64,000 nucleotides of DNA from Ectobius pallidus (Eukaryota; Arthropoda; Insecta; Blattodea; Ectobiidae), in contig CAXKWD010000007.1 of assembly GCA_964059195.1 (NCBI GenBank), positions 152,727,269 through 152,791,268 of the forward strand, written 5' to 3'. Made by a program: the position numbers and the translations under genes. Below, one piece after another: positions 18,775-29,599 of this stretch. The notes below the pieces were generated by a model, which was not told the DNA's origin, did no database searches, and was given only the letters and a program-made list of their open reading frames with translations. Numbering within the stretch: position 1 is the stretch's first letter; each line of letters starts with the position of its first letter.

Positions 18775-21700
18775 GAGACGCATTTGGAGGTCGAAATGAC
18801 GTCACACAGACCGAGGGATTACAAGGATTAAAAAGACCTAATAATGAAAATAAAACACGAGAGAAGGGGTGCGTAGTAGGATGTGCAAATAGAGAGGGTA
18901 TAACACCCACATATCCGCCATTAATAAGGGTAAAAATAGACCAATTTGAAGTCGATATGTTGGTGGACACTGGCTGTACTTTTTCTCTAATAAACGAAAA
19001 ATTCTATGAAACGCTGAAAGCAGCAAGAGTGCGCGTTCAGGAATTGAAAGTACATGGCCTATACGCACAAACTGCCATTGGTGCCAAATCCCATAAAATT
19101 GAGCATCAGTGTATGTTGCCGTTGGAAATTGAGGGAAAGAAGTTAGAAGTCTACTTTTTGACAATAAAACATTTAGCACATAAATTAATTCTGGGTTGTG
19201 ATTCTATGACAGATCAACTAATGAGAATAAATTTTGAAGAAAATTGGGTAGAAATGGAATTAGATGAGAAAGAAAAGTTACGTGTACCGTTTTTATCTAA
19301 TGAGAATATAATTACTAAGGAGTTGGAGTGCCAAAATGAAGATGTATTATTACGCGAGCCTTTCGTGGTGGAATCAGTTGTAGTACAAGAGGGAAATAGT
19401 ATCGACGAATATAGGCCTATGGGAATTAAACCGGCCGTATTTATATATGAAGGTGATAATGAGGCTGATTGTGACGAAAGTGTCGCAGAGTTACAGGGAA
19501 TGGAATCTGATATTGTTTGGGAGGACGAAGAATATGATCATTTGTGCATTAAGGGTTCTAATAATTATGTAGATGAAAATGAATGTGAAACGGTACACGC
19601 GAATTTTACTAACATTAGTCAGAATGGAAGAAATGAAGAGGAAAATGTTGATATCGAATTAATTCTCAGGGAGAAAGTAGAAGAAATTGATGTGCTGTCA
19701 GAGGGTCAAAAGTCGACTTTATATAACATGCTATATAAGAACAAATCAGTGTTCAGTTCAACTCCAGGCCTATTTCGGGGTTACCAACACAAATTTAAAT
19801 TAAAACAAGAAATTCCTGAGCGTCGCTATAAGAGTAGGCCTGTACCAATTTCAATGAGGGATGAAGCCGATAAGCTAATAAAATCCATGCTAGATGCGAA
19901 TATTATTAGAGTATCGGACTCAAAGTATTTGAATCCGATTTGTTGGGTCGTGAAAGCGAATGGAAAGCTACGTTTAACCCTGGACTCGAGGCATACTAAC
20001 CTATATATAGAACCAGATCAATTCCGGGCGGAGCCAGTAGAAGATTTACTTGCCAAAATGGGAGACTCAAAATTTTTTAGCAGTATTGATTTGACGTCAA
20101 GTTTTTGGCAGATAGAGTTAAGAGAAGAAGACAGACAATATTGCGCATTCAACCATTGTGGTGTTACGTACGAATATTGCCGCTGCGCGTTTGGAGTCAA
20201 AACCTCGGGCAGTGCGCTACTGAGAGCGTTGAAAATAATGTTTCCGGATGGGCAAGGCTCCTGTGTGACGTCATTTGTTGACGACTACCTGATTCATACA
20301 ATAGACTTTGAAGAACACGTGAGACAACTGGATAATGTATTAGGAACATTTCTGAGGTTCGGAATGTCTGTAAACCCGAAGAAAGTCTTTCTCATGAGAA
20401 AAGAGGTTAAGTTTCTCGGGTACATTATATCGGAGAATGGCGTAAGGGCTGATCCGGAGAGGATTGAAGCAATAAGGAACATTCCTAGGCCTACTAGCGT
20501 AAAGCAAGTTAGAAAGCTATTAGGCATTTTCAACTACCAATCACGCTTTATTCCTGGTTATGCGGAGCTTATTACACCCATCAGAAAGCTCTTGAGTAGC
20601 AAATCTAAAAGGTTCAAATGGGGAGATGTGGAAGACAGAGCTTTTATAAGTATAAAAAGGGCTTTCCAGGAATCTATCCTATTAGAACGGCCTAAACAGG
20701 ACCTACAATACATTCTATACACGGACTCTTCGAGTAATGCAATTGGCTGTGCGCTTATGCAGGAGCATAACGATGGAACTAAGCATATTATAGCTGTGGC
20801 CTCCAGGGCCCTTAGCGAGTTGGAATCACATGGATCAGTTACTCTATTAGAGATTTTAGGGGTGTACTTTGGGCTCACAAGATTCAATAGGTACATCTTC
20901 AACAGGCATGTTATCGTGTACACAGACCACGTTAGCCTCACTTTCATAAATAAATGCAGATTGAGTAATAGTAAAATAAGCAGAATCATTCACGAAATTA
21001 GCCAATATGACATTGAGATAAGGCACGTGCCTGGGAAGGAAAATATTCTGTGTGACTATCTCTCTAGAATGAAGGAGGAAATACCGGAGAACCAGCAATC
21101 GTCAAATAGGCCTATCGAAGTGATGCCGGTACGCCTAATAAGGGAACCATCCTTAAAAGCGAACTTTGCGAATATTGTAGAGTTACAGAGACAAGACACA
21201 GAAATAGCACGAGTAATTAATGAACTGAGTAGGCCTATTGAAGATGACGCAAATAAGACAAAGCTAAAATACAGGTGCATCGATGATGTAATATATAAAT
21301 TATGTGGGCAGGACGTCAAGAAATGGCTAATTTATGTGCCCCGAGAAATAGAAACAAACATCATCAGTACTGTCCATACAGTTTTAGGCCACAGTGGAAC
21401 GGAGAGGGTGATGCTTTATATATCTGCGAGGGTGTACATTAAGAACTTGGGACGGAAAGTAAGAAAATTCATAAGCAGCTGTGATCTATGCCAGAGGGTA
21501 AAACCGCTAAATAAGAAGTTTGATCGGCCTCCTTTGACGATCACAAGGGAAGAAAAAGGGAGCTTAATAGCTATAGACTACCATGGACCGATTCCCACTG
21601 GGAGATTCGGGATGAAGTATATCTTTATAGTGGTAGACATTTTTACTCATTTCGTAAAACTCTACCCAGTGACAAGAGCAGACCGTATCCAATGCCTCAG

Positions 21701-22385
21701 GAAACTTACAGGGGATTTTATTCCGACCTATGGCCCCATCCAAAATCTAATTTCGGACAACGGAGCGCCTTTCACAGGTGAGAGGTTTAAGAACGTGTTA
21801 AATAAACATGGAGTGAAGGTATATAAGGTATCAAAATATCATCCCGAGGGGAACCGGAGTGAGCGGGAACTCAGAAATGTGTCACTGTATCTTAGGGCGC
21901 TGTGTCACAGGAAGCATTCAGCCTGGGTACCATATTGCCAGAAAATCGAAGATATTCTGAACCACACAGTCAACCCAATAACAGGGATAGAGCCATTTCG
22001 ATTGATGACTGGGGGTGAGCCTAAAGAACTGGTAAAAGGGATGCCTGAGGCGCTGGATTACGACCAAAATGGCGAGACTATGGAGGAAATTTGTAAGCGG
22101 GTCGTAGAGAGAATCCGCAAGAAGAACGAGAAGAGGAGAAGCAAAGCAAAGAGACACAAAACTGTGTGGCTACCTCAGATAGGGGAAGAAATAATGGTAA
22201 AAAGGAAGAACTTATCCAGCGCACTAAGAAAGGAGTATGCAAAGATGAATTTATTGTACGACGGACCGTACCAAGTCACCCAAGTTTTTAACGGAATTAC
22301 AGTAGAGGCATACGACCCGGAAAAAGACAGAATTGTAGGAAGATACAACCTGTCCTTCATTAAACCATACATAAGGGCAGAATAA
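18768..22385 (+). CDS. pol: Pol polyprotein, gypsy copy 1 (PR-RT-RNaseH-IN-GPY/F)
   Basis: Entered by -1 frameshift; first ATG in frame is 18957 (counted as residue 1; 1,142 residues onward). Aspartic protease: VDTGC, Asp4. RT: SIDLTSSFWQI with Asp378 and FVDD at 440-443. RNase H: YTDSSSNAIG (Asp590), an Asp in YTDH, then HVPGKENILCDYLSR. Integrase: HHCC zinc finger starting VHTVLGHSG (His807) and CDLCQR, catalytic Asp874 (IDYHGP), Asp934 (SDNG) and Glu969. C-terminal GPY/F module: YDGPYQV near 1101-1107. All catalytic residues are present and the frame is unbroken. Cleavage sites were not assigned. Confidence 0.95.
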   Translation, partial: LLGDAFGGRNDVTQTEGLQGLKRPNNENKTREKGCVVGCANREGITPTYPPLIRVKIDQFEVDMLVDTGCTFSLINEKFYETLKAARVRVQELKVHGLYAQTAIGAKSHKIEHQCMLPLEIEGKKLEVYFLTIKHLAHKLILGCDSMTDQLMRINFEENWVEMELDEKEKLRVPFLSNENIITKELECQNEDVLLREPFVVESVVVQEGNSIDEYRPMGIKPAVFIYEGDNEADCDESVAELQGMESDIVWEDEEYDHLCIKGSNNYVDENECETVHANFTNISQNGRNEEENVDIELILREKVEEIDVLSEGQKSTLYNMLYKNKSVFSSTPGLFRGYQHKFKLKQEIPERRYKSRPVPISMRDEADKLIKSMLDANIIRVSDSKYLNPICWVVKANGKLRLTLDSRHTNLYIEPDQFRAEPVEDLLAKMGDSKFFSSIDLTSSFWQIELREEDRQYCAFNHCGVTYEYCRCAFGVKTSGSALLRALKIMFPDGQGSCVTSFVDDYLIHTIDFEEHVRQLDNVLGTFLRFGMSVNPKKVFLMRKEVKFLGYIISENGVRADPERIEAIRNIPRPTSVKQVRKLLGIFNYQSRFIPGYAELITPIRKLLSSKSKRFKWGDVEDRAFISIKRAFQESILLERPKQDLQYILYTDSSSNAIGCALMQEHNDGTKHIIAVASRALSELESHGSVTLLEILGVYFGLTRFNRYIFNRHVIVYTDHVSLTFINKCRLSNSKISRIIHEISQYDIEIRHVPGKENILCDYLSRMKEEIPENQQSSNRPIEVMPVRLIREPSLKANFANIVELQRQDTEIARVINELSRPIEDDANKTKLKYRCIDDVIYKLCGQDVKKWLIYVPREIETNIISTVHTVLGHSGTERVMLYISARVYIKNLGRKVRKFISSCDLCQRVKPLNKKFDRPPLTITREEKGSLIAIDYHGPIPTGRFGMKYIFIVVDIFTHFVKLYPVTRADRIQCLRKLTGDFIPTYGPIQNLISDNGAPFTGERFKNVLNKHGVKVYKVSKYHPEGNRSERELRNVSLYLRALCHRKHSAWVPYCQKIEDILNHTVNPITGIEPFRLMTGGEPKELVKGMPEALDYDQNGETMEEICKRVVERIRKKNEKRRSKAKRHKTVWLPQIGEEIMVKRKNLSSALRKEYAKMNLLYDGPYQVTQVFNGITVEAYDPEKDRIVGRYNLSFIKPYIRAE

Positions 22386-22539
22386 TCGAAATGCATTGTA
22401 CTGAGCTGGAATAATGTAGGCCTATAACCTGTAATGTATATTTTACGCGGTAAAATAGCTACTGGCATGATAGGTTATCAGTTCCACATAGGTTTAGGAT
22501 TAGAGGAATGGGTATGAATGAGAGTAAAATATGCGTGTG

Positions 22540-22870
22540 TATTTTGCATTGCAATATATTGTATTGAAATTGCGGTGAGGGCTGAATGAGCGCCCTTGTC
22601 ATAAAAAAAAAAAAAAAAAGTGTTTTTATACATTCTTTATAACATAGTGTAATAGTAGTGAGAACTGATTGATCGACCTTGTCATAGCCTCATGAAAAAG
22701 TGTTTTTATGCCTTCTTTATAATATAGTGTAGGTGTAGTGAGAACTGCTTGATCGACCTTGTCAAAGTCTCAATATAAAAAAAAAAGTGTTTTTGTTTTT
22801 CTTTATGCATTCAATATATTTTATAAAATTTCAGTGAGAACTGCTTGAGCTTAATTTTCATGGTCTCACG
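22540..22870 (+). repeat. 80-87 bp minisatellite upstream of the 3' LTR
   Basis: Units containing aaaagtgtttttat, ctttataa(c/t)atagtgta and gtgagaactg(a/c)ttga recur with the tgttttt landmark at 22621, 22701 and 22788, plus partial units on either side. The block is shared by copy 2 (about 51,380-51,690). Confidence 0.85.
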
Positions 22871-23195
22871 AGGGTGTATCGGTAAATTTATGGTGTTTAC
22901 GTAAAATTTTGTTGTAATGTCTTGGTCATGCAATAAATCAAGTAATACGTACAAACAACGTAACACTACAGAAAACCGCAAGATGTATGAAGGCATGAAT
23001 GTGATAGGGTCAGAAAACTTGTACATGTGGGACAGGATTTAAGGTGAAGTCTCGTGTCAGGATAGGAATTAAATTACTTATGTATTTGTGTAAGATAGTT
23101 GCAACACTGGAGGAAAATAAGGTATAATATTTTGTGGAGAGATGCAGTATATTCAGCCAGTAAGTCAATCATAGGCTATGATGATTCCTGTCTTA

Positions 23196-23210
23196 ATAGA
23201 CTGGGGCATA
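23196..23210 (+). promoter_or_regulatory. Candidate polypurine tract
   Basis: Directly before the 3' LTR lies aatagactggggcata. Its position fits a plus-strand primer, but the purine run is short and interrupted. The same sequence precedes the 3' LTR of copy 2. Confidence 0.45.
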
Positions 23211-24437
23211 TATTGCAGTTCAGATACTTCGGTAAAAAGAAATAAACAAGATAACCAAATTAAGTATAATAAATGACAGATTAATTGCCCAAATTTATTC
23301 AAACTAAAATCATAAAATCTCATAGCCCGTGTTTGGTCTTAAAATGACCGTGAAAAGACGGAACATTCATTATAAATATTATTAACTAGAAAGAAGGCAA
23401 AGGTAAAAAGTTTAACAACATCATTTTAAATAACTATTAAAATGAGATTGCAGTGGATAGACAGAGATAGCTGGGAATTTCCCTAGCAGACCTAGCGGGT
23501 GCGAGATAATGCAATGCAGTACTCAGGTACAATGTATCGGGAATCTCCCAAGATATAATCAAAGGGTACTGATCCACTTAAGTAATTCTAAGAAGTCGGC
23601 TATTGAGTTCAAGCCTTGCTTCTGATGTTGCTACTGATACAACACGCTGTCCGAACCTTCTTAGAAATCCGAGACGCTAAGTTGTGGGTTTTGAGAATAA
23701 GGGAAAATCCAATTGATTTCCGTGGGAAACTAACATATTATTATTGGTCGGGAGATTTGCCAATAAGAACTGGTCTATAGTACCACGTGCCGGGATTCAC
23801 GAATAATAATTAAGAAGGAGTGGGGAAAATGTTTGTTCAAGAGAGTTTTCTTTAGGCCTAACGGGGAGCTGTAAAATCACTCTACTTCAAGGCCCCGCGC
23901 CTATAACAGTCATATTCAACTCTACTTCAAGGCCCCGTGCCTAGAGCAGTCAACAGCAATCTACGTCGAGGCCGCGTGCCTACATCAATCACTCTACTTA
24001 TCTTTGAGGCCGCGTGCCCACAGAATTAATTGGACTTATAAAATTTTCGCTGTGGAATTAATCGACTTAGAAGGATTCTTACTTTCAATCGCGATTAGTC
24101 AAAATCATATACGGCAGCAATTGTATCACTAGTAACGATCTACCGAGAACTTGTAACAATATTAATTATTCACAAACAAATTTTGTAATTATTGTCAATG
24201 ACTGGACTTGTATTTCCAACGCTTTGAATAAACAGAATATTCCTTCAGTGTTCAAAGAAACTGCATTATTATTCAAGCAATAATATTAAGGTGTTCTTCG
24301 CTTCCTACCCTGAAGCTAGAGGGAAGTGCTCAACGATCGACTGGCAGACCGGAGGCGGGTTCAACAAATCAGAAATATTCAGTATATGCATTATACTGTG
24401 GCGCCCAGGTAACCATCATTTCCACCGAACCGCTGTA
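23211..24437 (+). repeat. 3' LTR of gypsy copy 1
   Basis: 1,227 bp, offset exactly 8,212 from the 5' LTR at both ends. No mismatch seen in the segments compared. Confidence 0.93.
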
Positions 24438-24546
24438 GTGCGGACGGTATCACCTCTACTGGAGAAATTTGACAACCGAGCAATATGCTGAACTCCATGT
24501 TAAAATAAACTATAGGACAGGCAGTGTAATTCTCGAGACAGCAGTG
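24438..24546 (+). mobile_element. hAT-like MITE family D, copy 2, right part
   Basis: Continues the MITE after the retrotransposon: GTGC duplication, then ctctactggagaaat, aactccatgttaaaataaac and ATAGGACAGGCAGTG as in copy 1. It ends GCAGTG at 24546, followed by AACAAAAC (24547-24554), the same 8 bases as at 14787-14794. Confidence 0.87.
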
Positions 24547-24554
24547 AACAAAAC

Positions 24555-26186
24555 AAATGATAAATGCTAGCAAAATGGACAACATTGAAGCTAAAATTCA
24601 ATGTTAGAACACCTCAAGCATCAAATAAACCCAAAAAGTATAATTAATTGTTAACTGTTTTAGTTATATATAAATTTTGATTGTGAAATATGAAAAGATG
24701 AATTGTCAAATAGTTCAAATTGAAAATACATTTGAGAAATAAAGTAAATTTTAATTGTTAACTCTGTGATCATTGTGCATTTATTAAATTCTCGCAAAAC
24801 TACATTGAACTTTAATGTGATTATATTTCATTTTAAATACTCCTTACTTATGTGCCAGTATTAATATGTTAGCTGATAGATTGTTTACAGCTTCAAGGGG
24901 TTTTGTTGTACTCCTTTCCTAGCCTGTATAGCCATGCTGAAGCCATAATCTACATGTTTAGTGAATAATATACAAACCTCATTAATTGCCAATTTTATGA
25001 AATCAACACATATTTTAAAGTATTTCTTACATGATTCCAGTATTCCAGGCTATTATGAAAGAGCGGATATATATATTTTTTTTTAATAAATCTTTCTAGC
25101 CTGGATTTGAATTTCATTATTTATCAGCACTACTTTCAATATAATTTTACTTTGTGTTCATGTTGTAAATTGCAACTTTGGGGTTTCTGTCCCTTATTTT
25201 CACCTGGCAACCTTGGTGTTAAGGCTAGTGGAGATCTCGGTCCCCAAAACTCTAGGTTGGTAGCCTACTAACTCCATTAAAAAGTGACTCCTTTAGGAAA
25301 ATTTCAGCTGTATCTACTGTGAAATATATATAGTTTATTCTGTGATTAATCCAACGTTCATCTCTATTGTACATGTGACTTATTTTGTGTTGAAATAACA
25401 CTTCTCTGGGAATGAACCCAGAGTCCTGTACAAGCCATTCCTAAGTAAACTAGTCATTTCATGTGCATGTTAATATATTTGTTAAAAGATTTGTATGTAT
25501 AAAGTGTTCTATATTTCTATGTATATTAAAATGTTTGAAATAATGAAACATAGTTTGTGTATTCCTTTCTAATTCACTTGTCTTGCAGAAATATTTTTTT
25601 GTTTTTACACAATCTGTAATGGGCCCTTTACACGCACAGATATTTACAATGTTTGTCTCCACAGTCAAACCGGTGCATGTAAATGAAACAAATTGGTCTG
25701 TGGTATAGTCTGAGTTCAGCCTGTGCAAAGTCTGGCCAAGGTGCACGTCTGAATGTGTAAAGGCGACACAGACATTGAGGCAGACAAATAGCACAGTCAC
25801 TTGGTATACCATTTATAACGCCCATGAGACGAACCCTATTGATTTTAGACCAAATCGATTAACTGATGCCGGGCACGAAACGGAAAAATACATTAAAATA
25901 TTTTATATAGGAACAATTTTATCTGTATGTACCAGTTTAATTTTTTAAAATTATGATTTTAAATGTCGAACGTTAGTGAGATCTACTGTTGAGTCCAAAA
26001 GGATTTCTGCTTCTACTTTTTAAAAATAGAACTTGTTCTTCAAGAATAATCCATTTCGGATTAACTGATTAATTCCGTGTCATTGTTATACGACAGGACA
26101 ATGCACATAAAATAAACACATAAAACATAACTTAAGCTGTTTATTGACCTATAACCAATTTTATTTTAGAGTAAATTTCTCTCTGT
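24555..26186. other. AT-rich stretch without recognised genes
   Basis: No exon chain, RNA gene or bounded transposon could be supported. Short ORFs here lack family motifs and biased composition. Confidence 0.5.
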
Positions 26187-26572
26187 AGTCATCAGTTTTA
26201 CAACTGGTTTGATGCAATTCTCCAGTTCTTCCTATCTTGAGCCAGTCTCTTCATGTCTACATATTTTTTACATCCAAAATCGCCAATAATAATCTGTTTT
26301 GCATATTCTAATCGCGGTCTTCCCTTACAATTTTTCCCCTCTATTGTTCCTTCTAATATAGTGTTGACCAAGCCCACTAGTCTGGCCCTTTTTCTAACGA
26401 GTGTCGTCCATAGACTTCTTTGCTCCTCTATTCATTTTAAGACCTCTTCGTTAGATATTCTGTCAGTCCATCTGATTTTCAACATTCGTCTATAGGACCA
26501 CATCTCAAAAGCTCCTATTTTATGCCTTTCACTTTTTCCTAAAGTTCAAGTCTATGATGACAATATTCAAAC
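26187..26572 (-). pseudogene. Non-LTR retrotransposon reverse-transcriptase C-terminal fragment
   Basis: The minus strand reads WSYRRMLKIRWTDRISNEEVL, then KGRPRLEYAKQI and MKRLAQDRKNWRIASNQ. This is the characteristic end of a LINE ORF2 common in insect genomes. It contains an in-frame stop after EEVLK. The ORF on the opposite strand (26253-26495) is a shadow. Its 5' side is cut by the MITE at 26581. Confidence 0.8.
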
Positions 26573-26580
26573 TTATAACT

Positions 26581-27259
26581 AGGGCAAGGCATTTAATGGC
26601 CATAAAATATTGAAAAAATAAAAAAAAAATCATTTATGACCTAAAAATAGTGAAAAAATGCCCCATATTTAAAAAAATGACCAATAAATTTTCCATTATT
26701 ACTTATATTTAGTTTTTTAAGTAATGAATTGCTAAAAGCAATTTAACGGATGACGGTGTGTTATATTTATATATGTATTTACAATATAAAACACACCAAT
26801 AAAATAACTAAGTAAACCTGGACGCCCTTAGTGAAAAAAAAATTCTGAACTGGCATGCCCATCAACTTTCCTCCAGGAAATATGTACCATTTAAGAAAGA
26901 AAAATAATAATTCTTTATTGCTACAAGACAAACTGCTATGGTGTTTACAATAAACCTGAATTAAAATTAACTATGGACACTTAGCAGGGATTCTAAAATA
27001 AAAACGACTGTCTGTTGTCTGAAAGTAACTATTTGTACATGGAAAAGCTCCTATCTATCTCCACTGAAACATGGCCTAAAATGCCGAAAAAGACTTAAAA
27101 ATGCAGAAAATGACGTAAACATCTCCAAAAAATGATGAAAATTGCAAAAACAAATTGCCCTTATTTAATCAATTATTTCACGACATACATTTATACATAT
27201 TTGAGCTATCTTTTAACTTTCATATAAAAAAGAGAAAATCAATTAATGCCTTGCCCTCT
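26581..27259. mobile_element. hAT-like MITE, 679 bp, 8-bp target duplication
   Basis: Ends AGGGCAAGGCATT(T)AAT in inverted orientation. TTATAACT flanks at 26573-26580 and 27260-27267. The interior is A-rich with repeated aaaatgacc / aaaatgcc motifs, like the MITEs at 31,480 and 63,404. No ORF. Confidence 0.8.
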
Positions 27260-27267
27260 TTATAACT

Positions 27268-28188
27268 AATATCATCGGCTAGGTCTGCATATTGTACCTT
27301 TGTTGATTTGTTAGGCTTAGTTAATCTTTGTCAACTAGGCTGTATTTTCAGAAAAACAAGAAAATAAAATAACTTAATAACAATCTAAAAATCCTGGCCC
27401 TGGTTATGTCTCAACTCAGCCATAAGACACGTATACTATATAGGAAGTAACTAGTAAATTTGAATGTAACGATATATTTCTCGATACGAGTAATTTGTAT
27501 GGGCGTGGCACTGAGTAGGGTACAAATAGTAGCTACATATTTGCTAATTGATTTAGCGTCACACTCAAGGGTTTCCTATGTTCCGCTTGATTGACGGTCG
27601 CCAGCTGAACGGAGTCCTTTGGGGAAGAGGCGAGATTCCTGGCAGACTTAAAATAGTCATGTTAGGCAATCTATGGCTCGCGATACAGCGTACAACAAAA
27701 CGATTCCCAAGAAAAAAGGTTTGTTTACTCTCTTAGGAGGACAGACGGAATACCGCCTTCAAAAAATTTATTTTTAAATGTAATTTTAAATGTGCAGCAA
27801 TTTTTAAGTTCAATTTGGTTAAACAGTTATTAAAATAACTGCAATATTTGTTTTTGCACGACTTAACTAATTAGTGGTACTAACGAACATTGTTGCAGTG
27901 GATCGTAAGTTGACATTCCCGCACGCAATCTTGTTGCTATGGAAACAAAACAAATTTCCATGCGGGAAGTGTTTCCGTGCGGTAAGAATTTACTTACGCC
28001 ACACATCACAAGCCTTTATGGACAAGGTCCCCCAGGACAAATATTCGGTTCCCATAACAACAAACACATTTGAATCACTTTCTGAAATAAACATCTATCT
28101 TTAATAATGTATATACATAATATTTTCAGGTAATATCTCAATTAATATAATTAAATTGATATAAGTAATCATCGTGCAAAAAATAGCA
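27268..28188. other. Stretch without recognised genes
   Basis: A somewhat GC-richer patch lies at about 27,590-27,720. No ORF with family motifs, no bounded repeat. Confidence 0.4.
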
Positions 28189-28312
28189 TGCAATACTCGT
28201 GCCGTAAGCGCATAACGGATCTCGGAATTGTAAAAAACTCTGTGAAAGCGCCTCGTTTTTTCAAACTCTTTCCTCCATCCGCATGCACCGCTTACGGCAC
28301 TTGTACTGCAAT
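28189..28312. repeat. Short foldback with GTGCCGTAAGCG arms
   Basis: TGCAATACTCGTGCCGTAAGCG at the left matches, inverted, cgcttacggcacttgtactgca at the right, with about 80 bp between. Probably a small MITE; no target duplication was found. Confidence 0.6.
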
Positions 28313-28380
28313 ATACTATTAAACCTACTTTTATAATGACTCAATTTATGACAGAGCATGGAAAATTCAAATCTTACTGA

Positions 28381-28569
28381 AACCGTTTTAAAATTGGTAA
28401 TCCAAATGATACTTCATGCTCCTGTCTTCACCAGAATCGAACAGGTAACCACCTGTTATTTGAGTGCCCAGTGGTTGAACGCCAGAGACGCAAATTAGAA
28501 ATCCACTATGATTTCTGGAACATAAAATTCGAACCACCTCTAACAAAAATGTTCAAAAATCTGATGTGA
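28381..28569 (+). pseudogene. LINE ORF2 C-terminus fragment (HLLFECP type)
   Basis: The + frame reads TSCSCLHQNRTGNHLLFECPVVERQRRKL and ends at a TGA (28567). The C-x-C ... H-x4-C pattern with HLLFEC is the C-terminal zinc-knuckle-like motif of R1/Jockey/I-type non-LTR retrotransposons. Repeat C begins within its last codons. Confidence 0.75.
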
Positions 28570-29108
28570 AAGTCACATAACTTCCTCTGCCCAAATAAAA
28601 GCAGTATTCACACATCCTTGTACAGAATCGCAAGACACAATTTTACGCTAATTATGCTAAAATTCTCAGTGAGTGGCTTATAACTACCCTCAGAGAATTT
28701 GTTCGAAAAAACATTTTAAATAAACGTTTTAGCTTTTGGTATAAGCAATCCATGTGGAAAGTTTAAAGAAAATCGTTAGAGCCGTTTTCGAGAAAATCGC
28801 GAAAAACGAAAATTTCTTCATGTAAAGTCCCCTTAAAAGCAAGAGAAACTAGTCGCCAAACTTAGCCTCACATCTTCAGAAGGTACCTGACTCAAATACA
28901 AAATTTTGTTTTCTTACGATTTTCCGTTTTGGAGCTAGCCTGTTCACAGACACACACACAGACATGTTTCCAAAAATAATATTCTTTTTTGATTCAGGGG
29001 GCCTTGAAACGTGTATATATGCTAAAAACTCAACCTGCGAATTTTGGGGTCGAAAACAATACTTCCTCTACCTATAGGCCTAGTACCTATGGTAAGGGCA
29101 GAGGAAGT
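28556..29108 (+). repeat. Interspersed repeat C, copy 1
   Basis: About 550 bp, closely matched by 57,505-58,113. Landmarks: ctgatgtgaaagtcacataa, gagccgttttcgagaaaatc, a CA-repeat, and inverted ends ACTTCCTCTGCCC (28580) / GGGCAGAGGAAGT (29108). A 48-bp hairpin closes the right end (29061-29108). The class is unclear because homology extends left of the inverted motif. Confidence 0.8.
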
Positions 29109-29375
29109 AAAAAAAAAACAGTGTTGCTTCACACAGTTCCAGGGCTTGTAGAAATAAGTGACACAGACTCGCGGCAATTTTTTTTTCATATTCTTTGTAT
29201 TGGTTTGTAATAATAGATTATTAGTATGTATCTTGCTAAACCATAGCCCAAGCACACATTGTACAATTCGAGTTATTAGAATATCTTGTAGTTGAAAAAA
29301 CAAATGACATCACAAGTAACTGAGAGCTGCTTACAGCAAAGTGTAGCGTCTTACATTTAAACTCGCAACTTTAAA

Positions 29376-29523
29376 AATATTATTATTATTATTATCTTTT
29401 ATTCATTTATAAATCTCAGCTTTTAAGACTGGCACTAAGTGAGGTACGGGTCAACCAAGCACACTCACTTGCCCAAGAACTTCCTAACAATACGGGCGGT
29501 ATTAATAAGCACCGCTTTTTGCA

Positions 29524-29560
<37 letters not shown>

Positions 29561-29564
29561 GGCC

Positions 29565-29598
<34 letters not shown>

Positions 29599-29599
29599 G
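29376..29599. repeat. ATT/TTA microsatellites
   Basis: Long (TTA)n runs at 29,376-29,395 and 29,527-29,599, the latter interrupted once by AGGCCT. Translations full of Asn or Ile across it are artefacts. Confidence 0.95.

Larger units (their letters stand above)
22386..23210 (+). other. 3' untranslated region of gypsy copy 1
   Basis: No env-like ORF. Contains an A-run (22,603-22,619), the minisatellite described separately, and the end of the element's internal region. Confidence 0.8.
14999..24437 (+). mobile_element. Complete Ty3/gypsy-type LTR retrotransposon, copy 1 (9,439 bp)
   Basis: Two LTRs of 1,227 bp (14999-16225 and 23211-24437) frame a gag ORF, a pol ORF in the -1 frame and an untranslated 3' region. 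Domain order in pol is protease, RT, RNase H, integrase, GPY/F, the Ty3/gypsy order. There is no env-like ORF after pol. The 4-bp target duplication is GTGC (14995-14998, 24438-24441). I found no difference between the LTRs in the stretches compared, and neither ORF is broken, so the insertion is young and may be competent. It lies inside MITE family D copy 2. Confidence 0.95.

Noticed and set aside
17010..22468. Many minus-strand ORFs of 60-143 codons over gypsy gag and pol, repeated over copy 2
   Set aside because: They are antisense shadows of the real gag and pol frames and have no family motifs.
26253..26495. 80-codon + strand ORF
   Set aside because: Antisense to a recognisable LINE ORF2 fragment.
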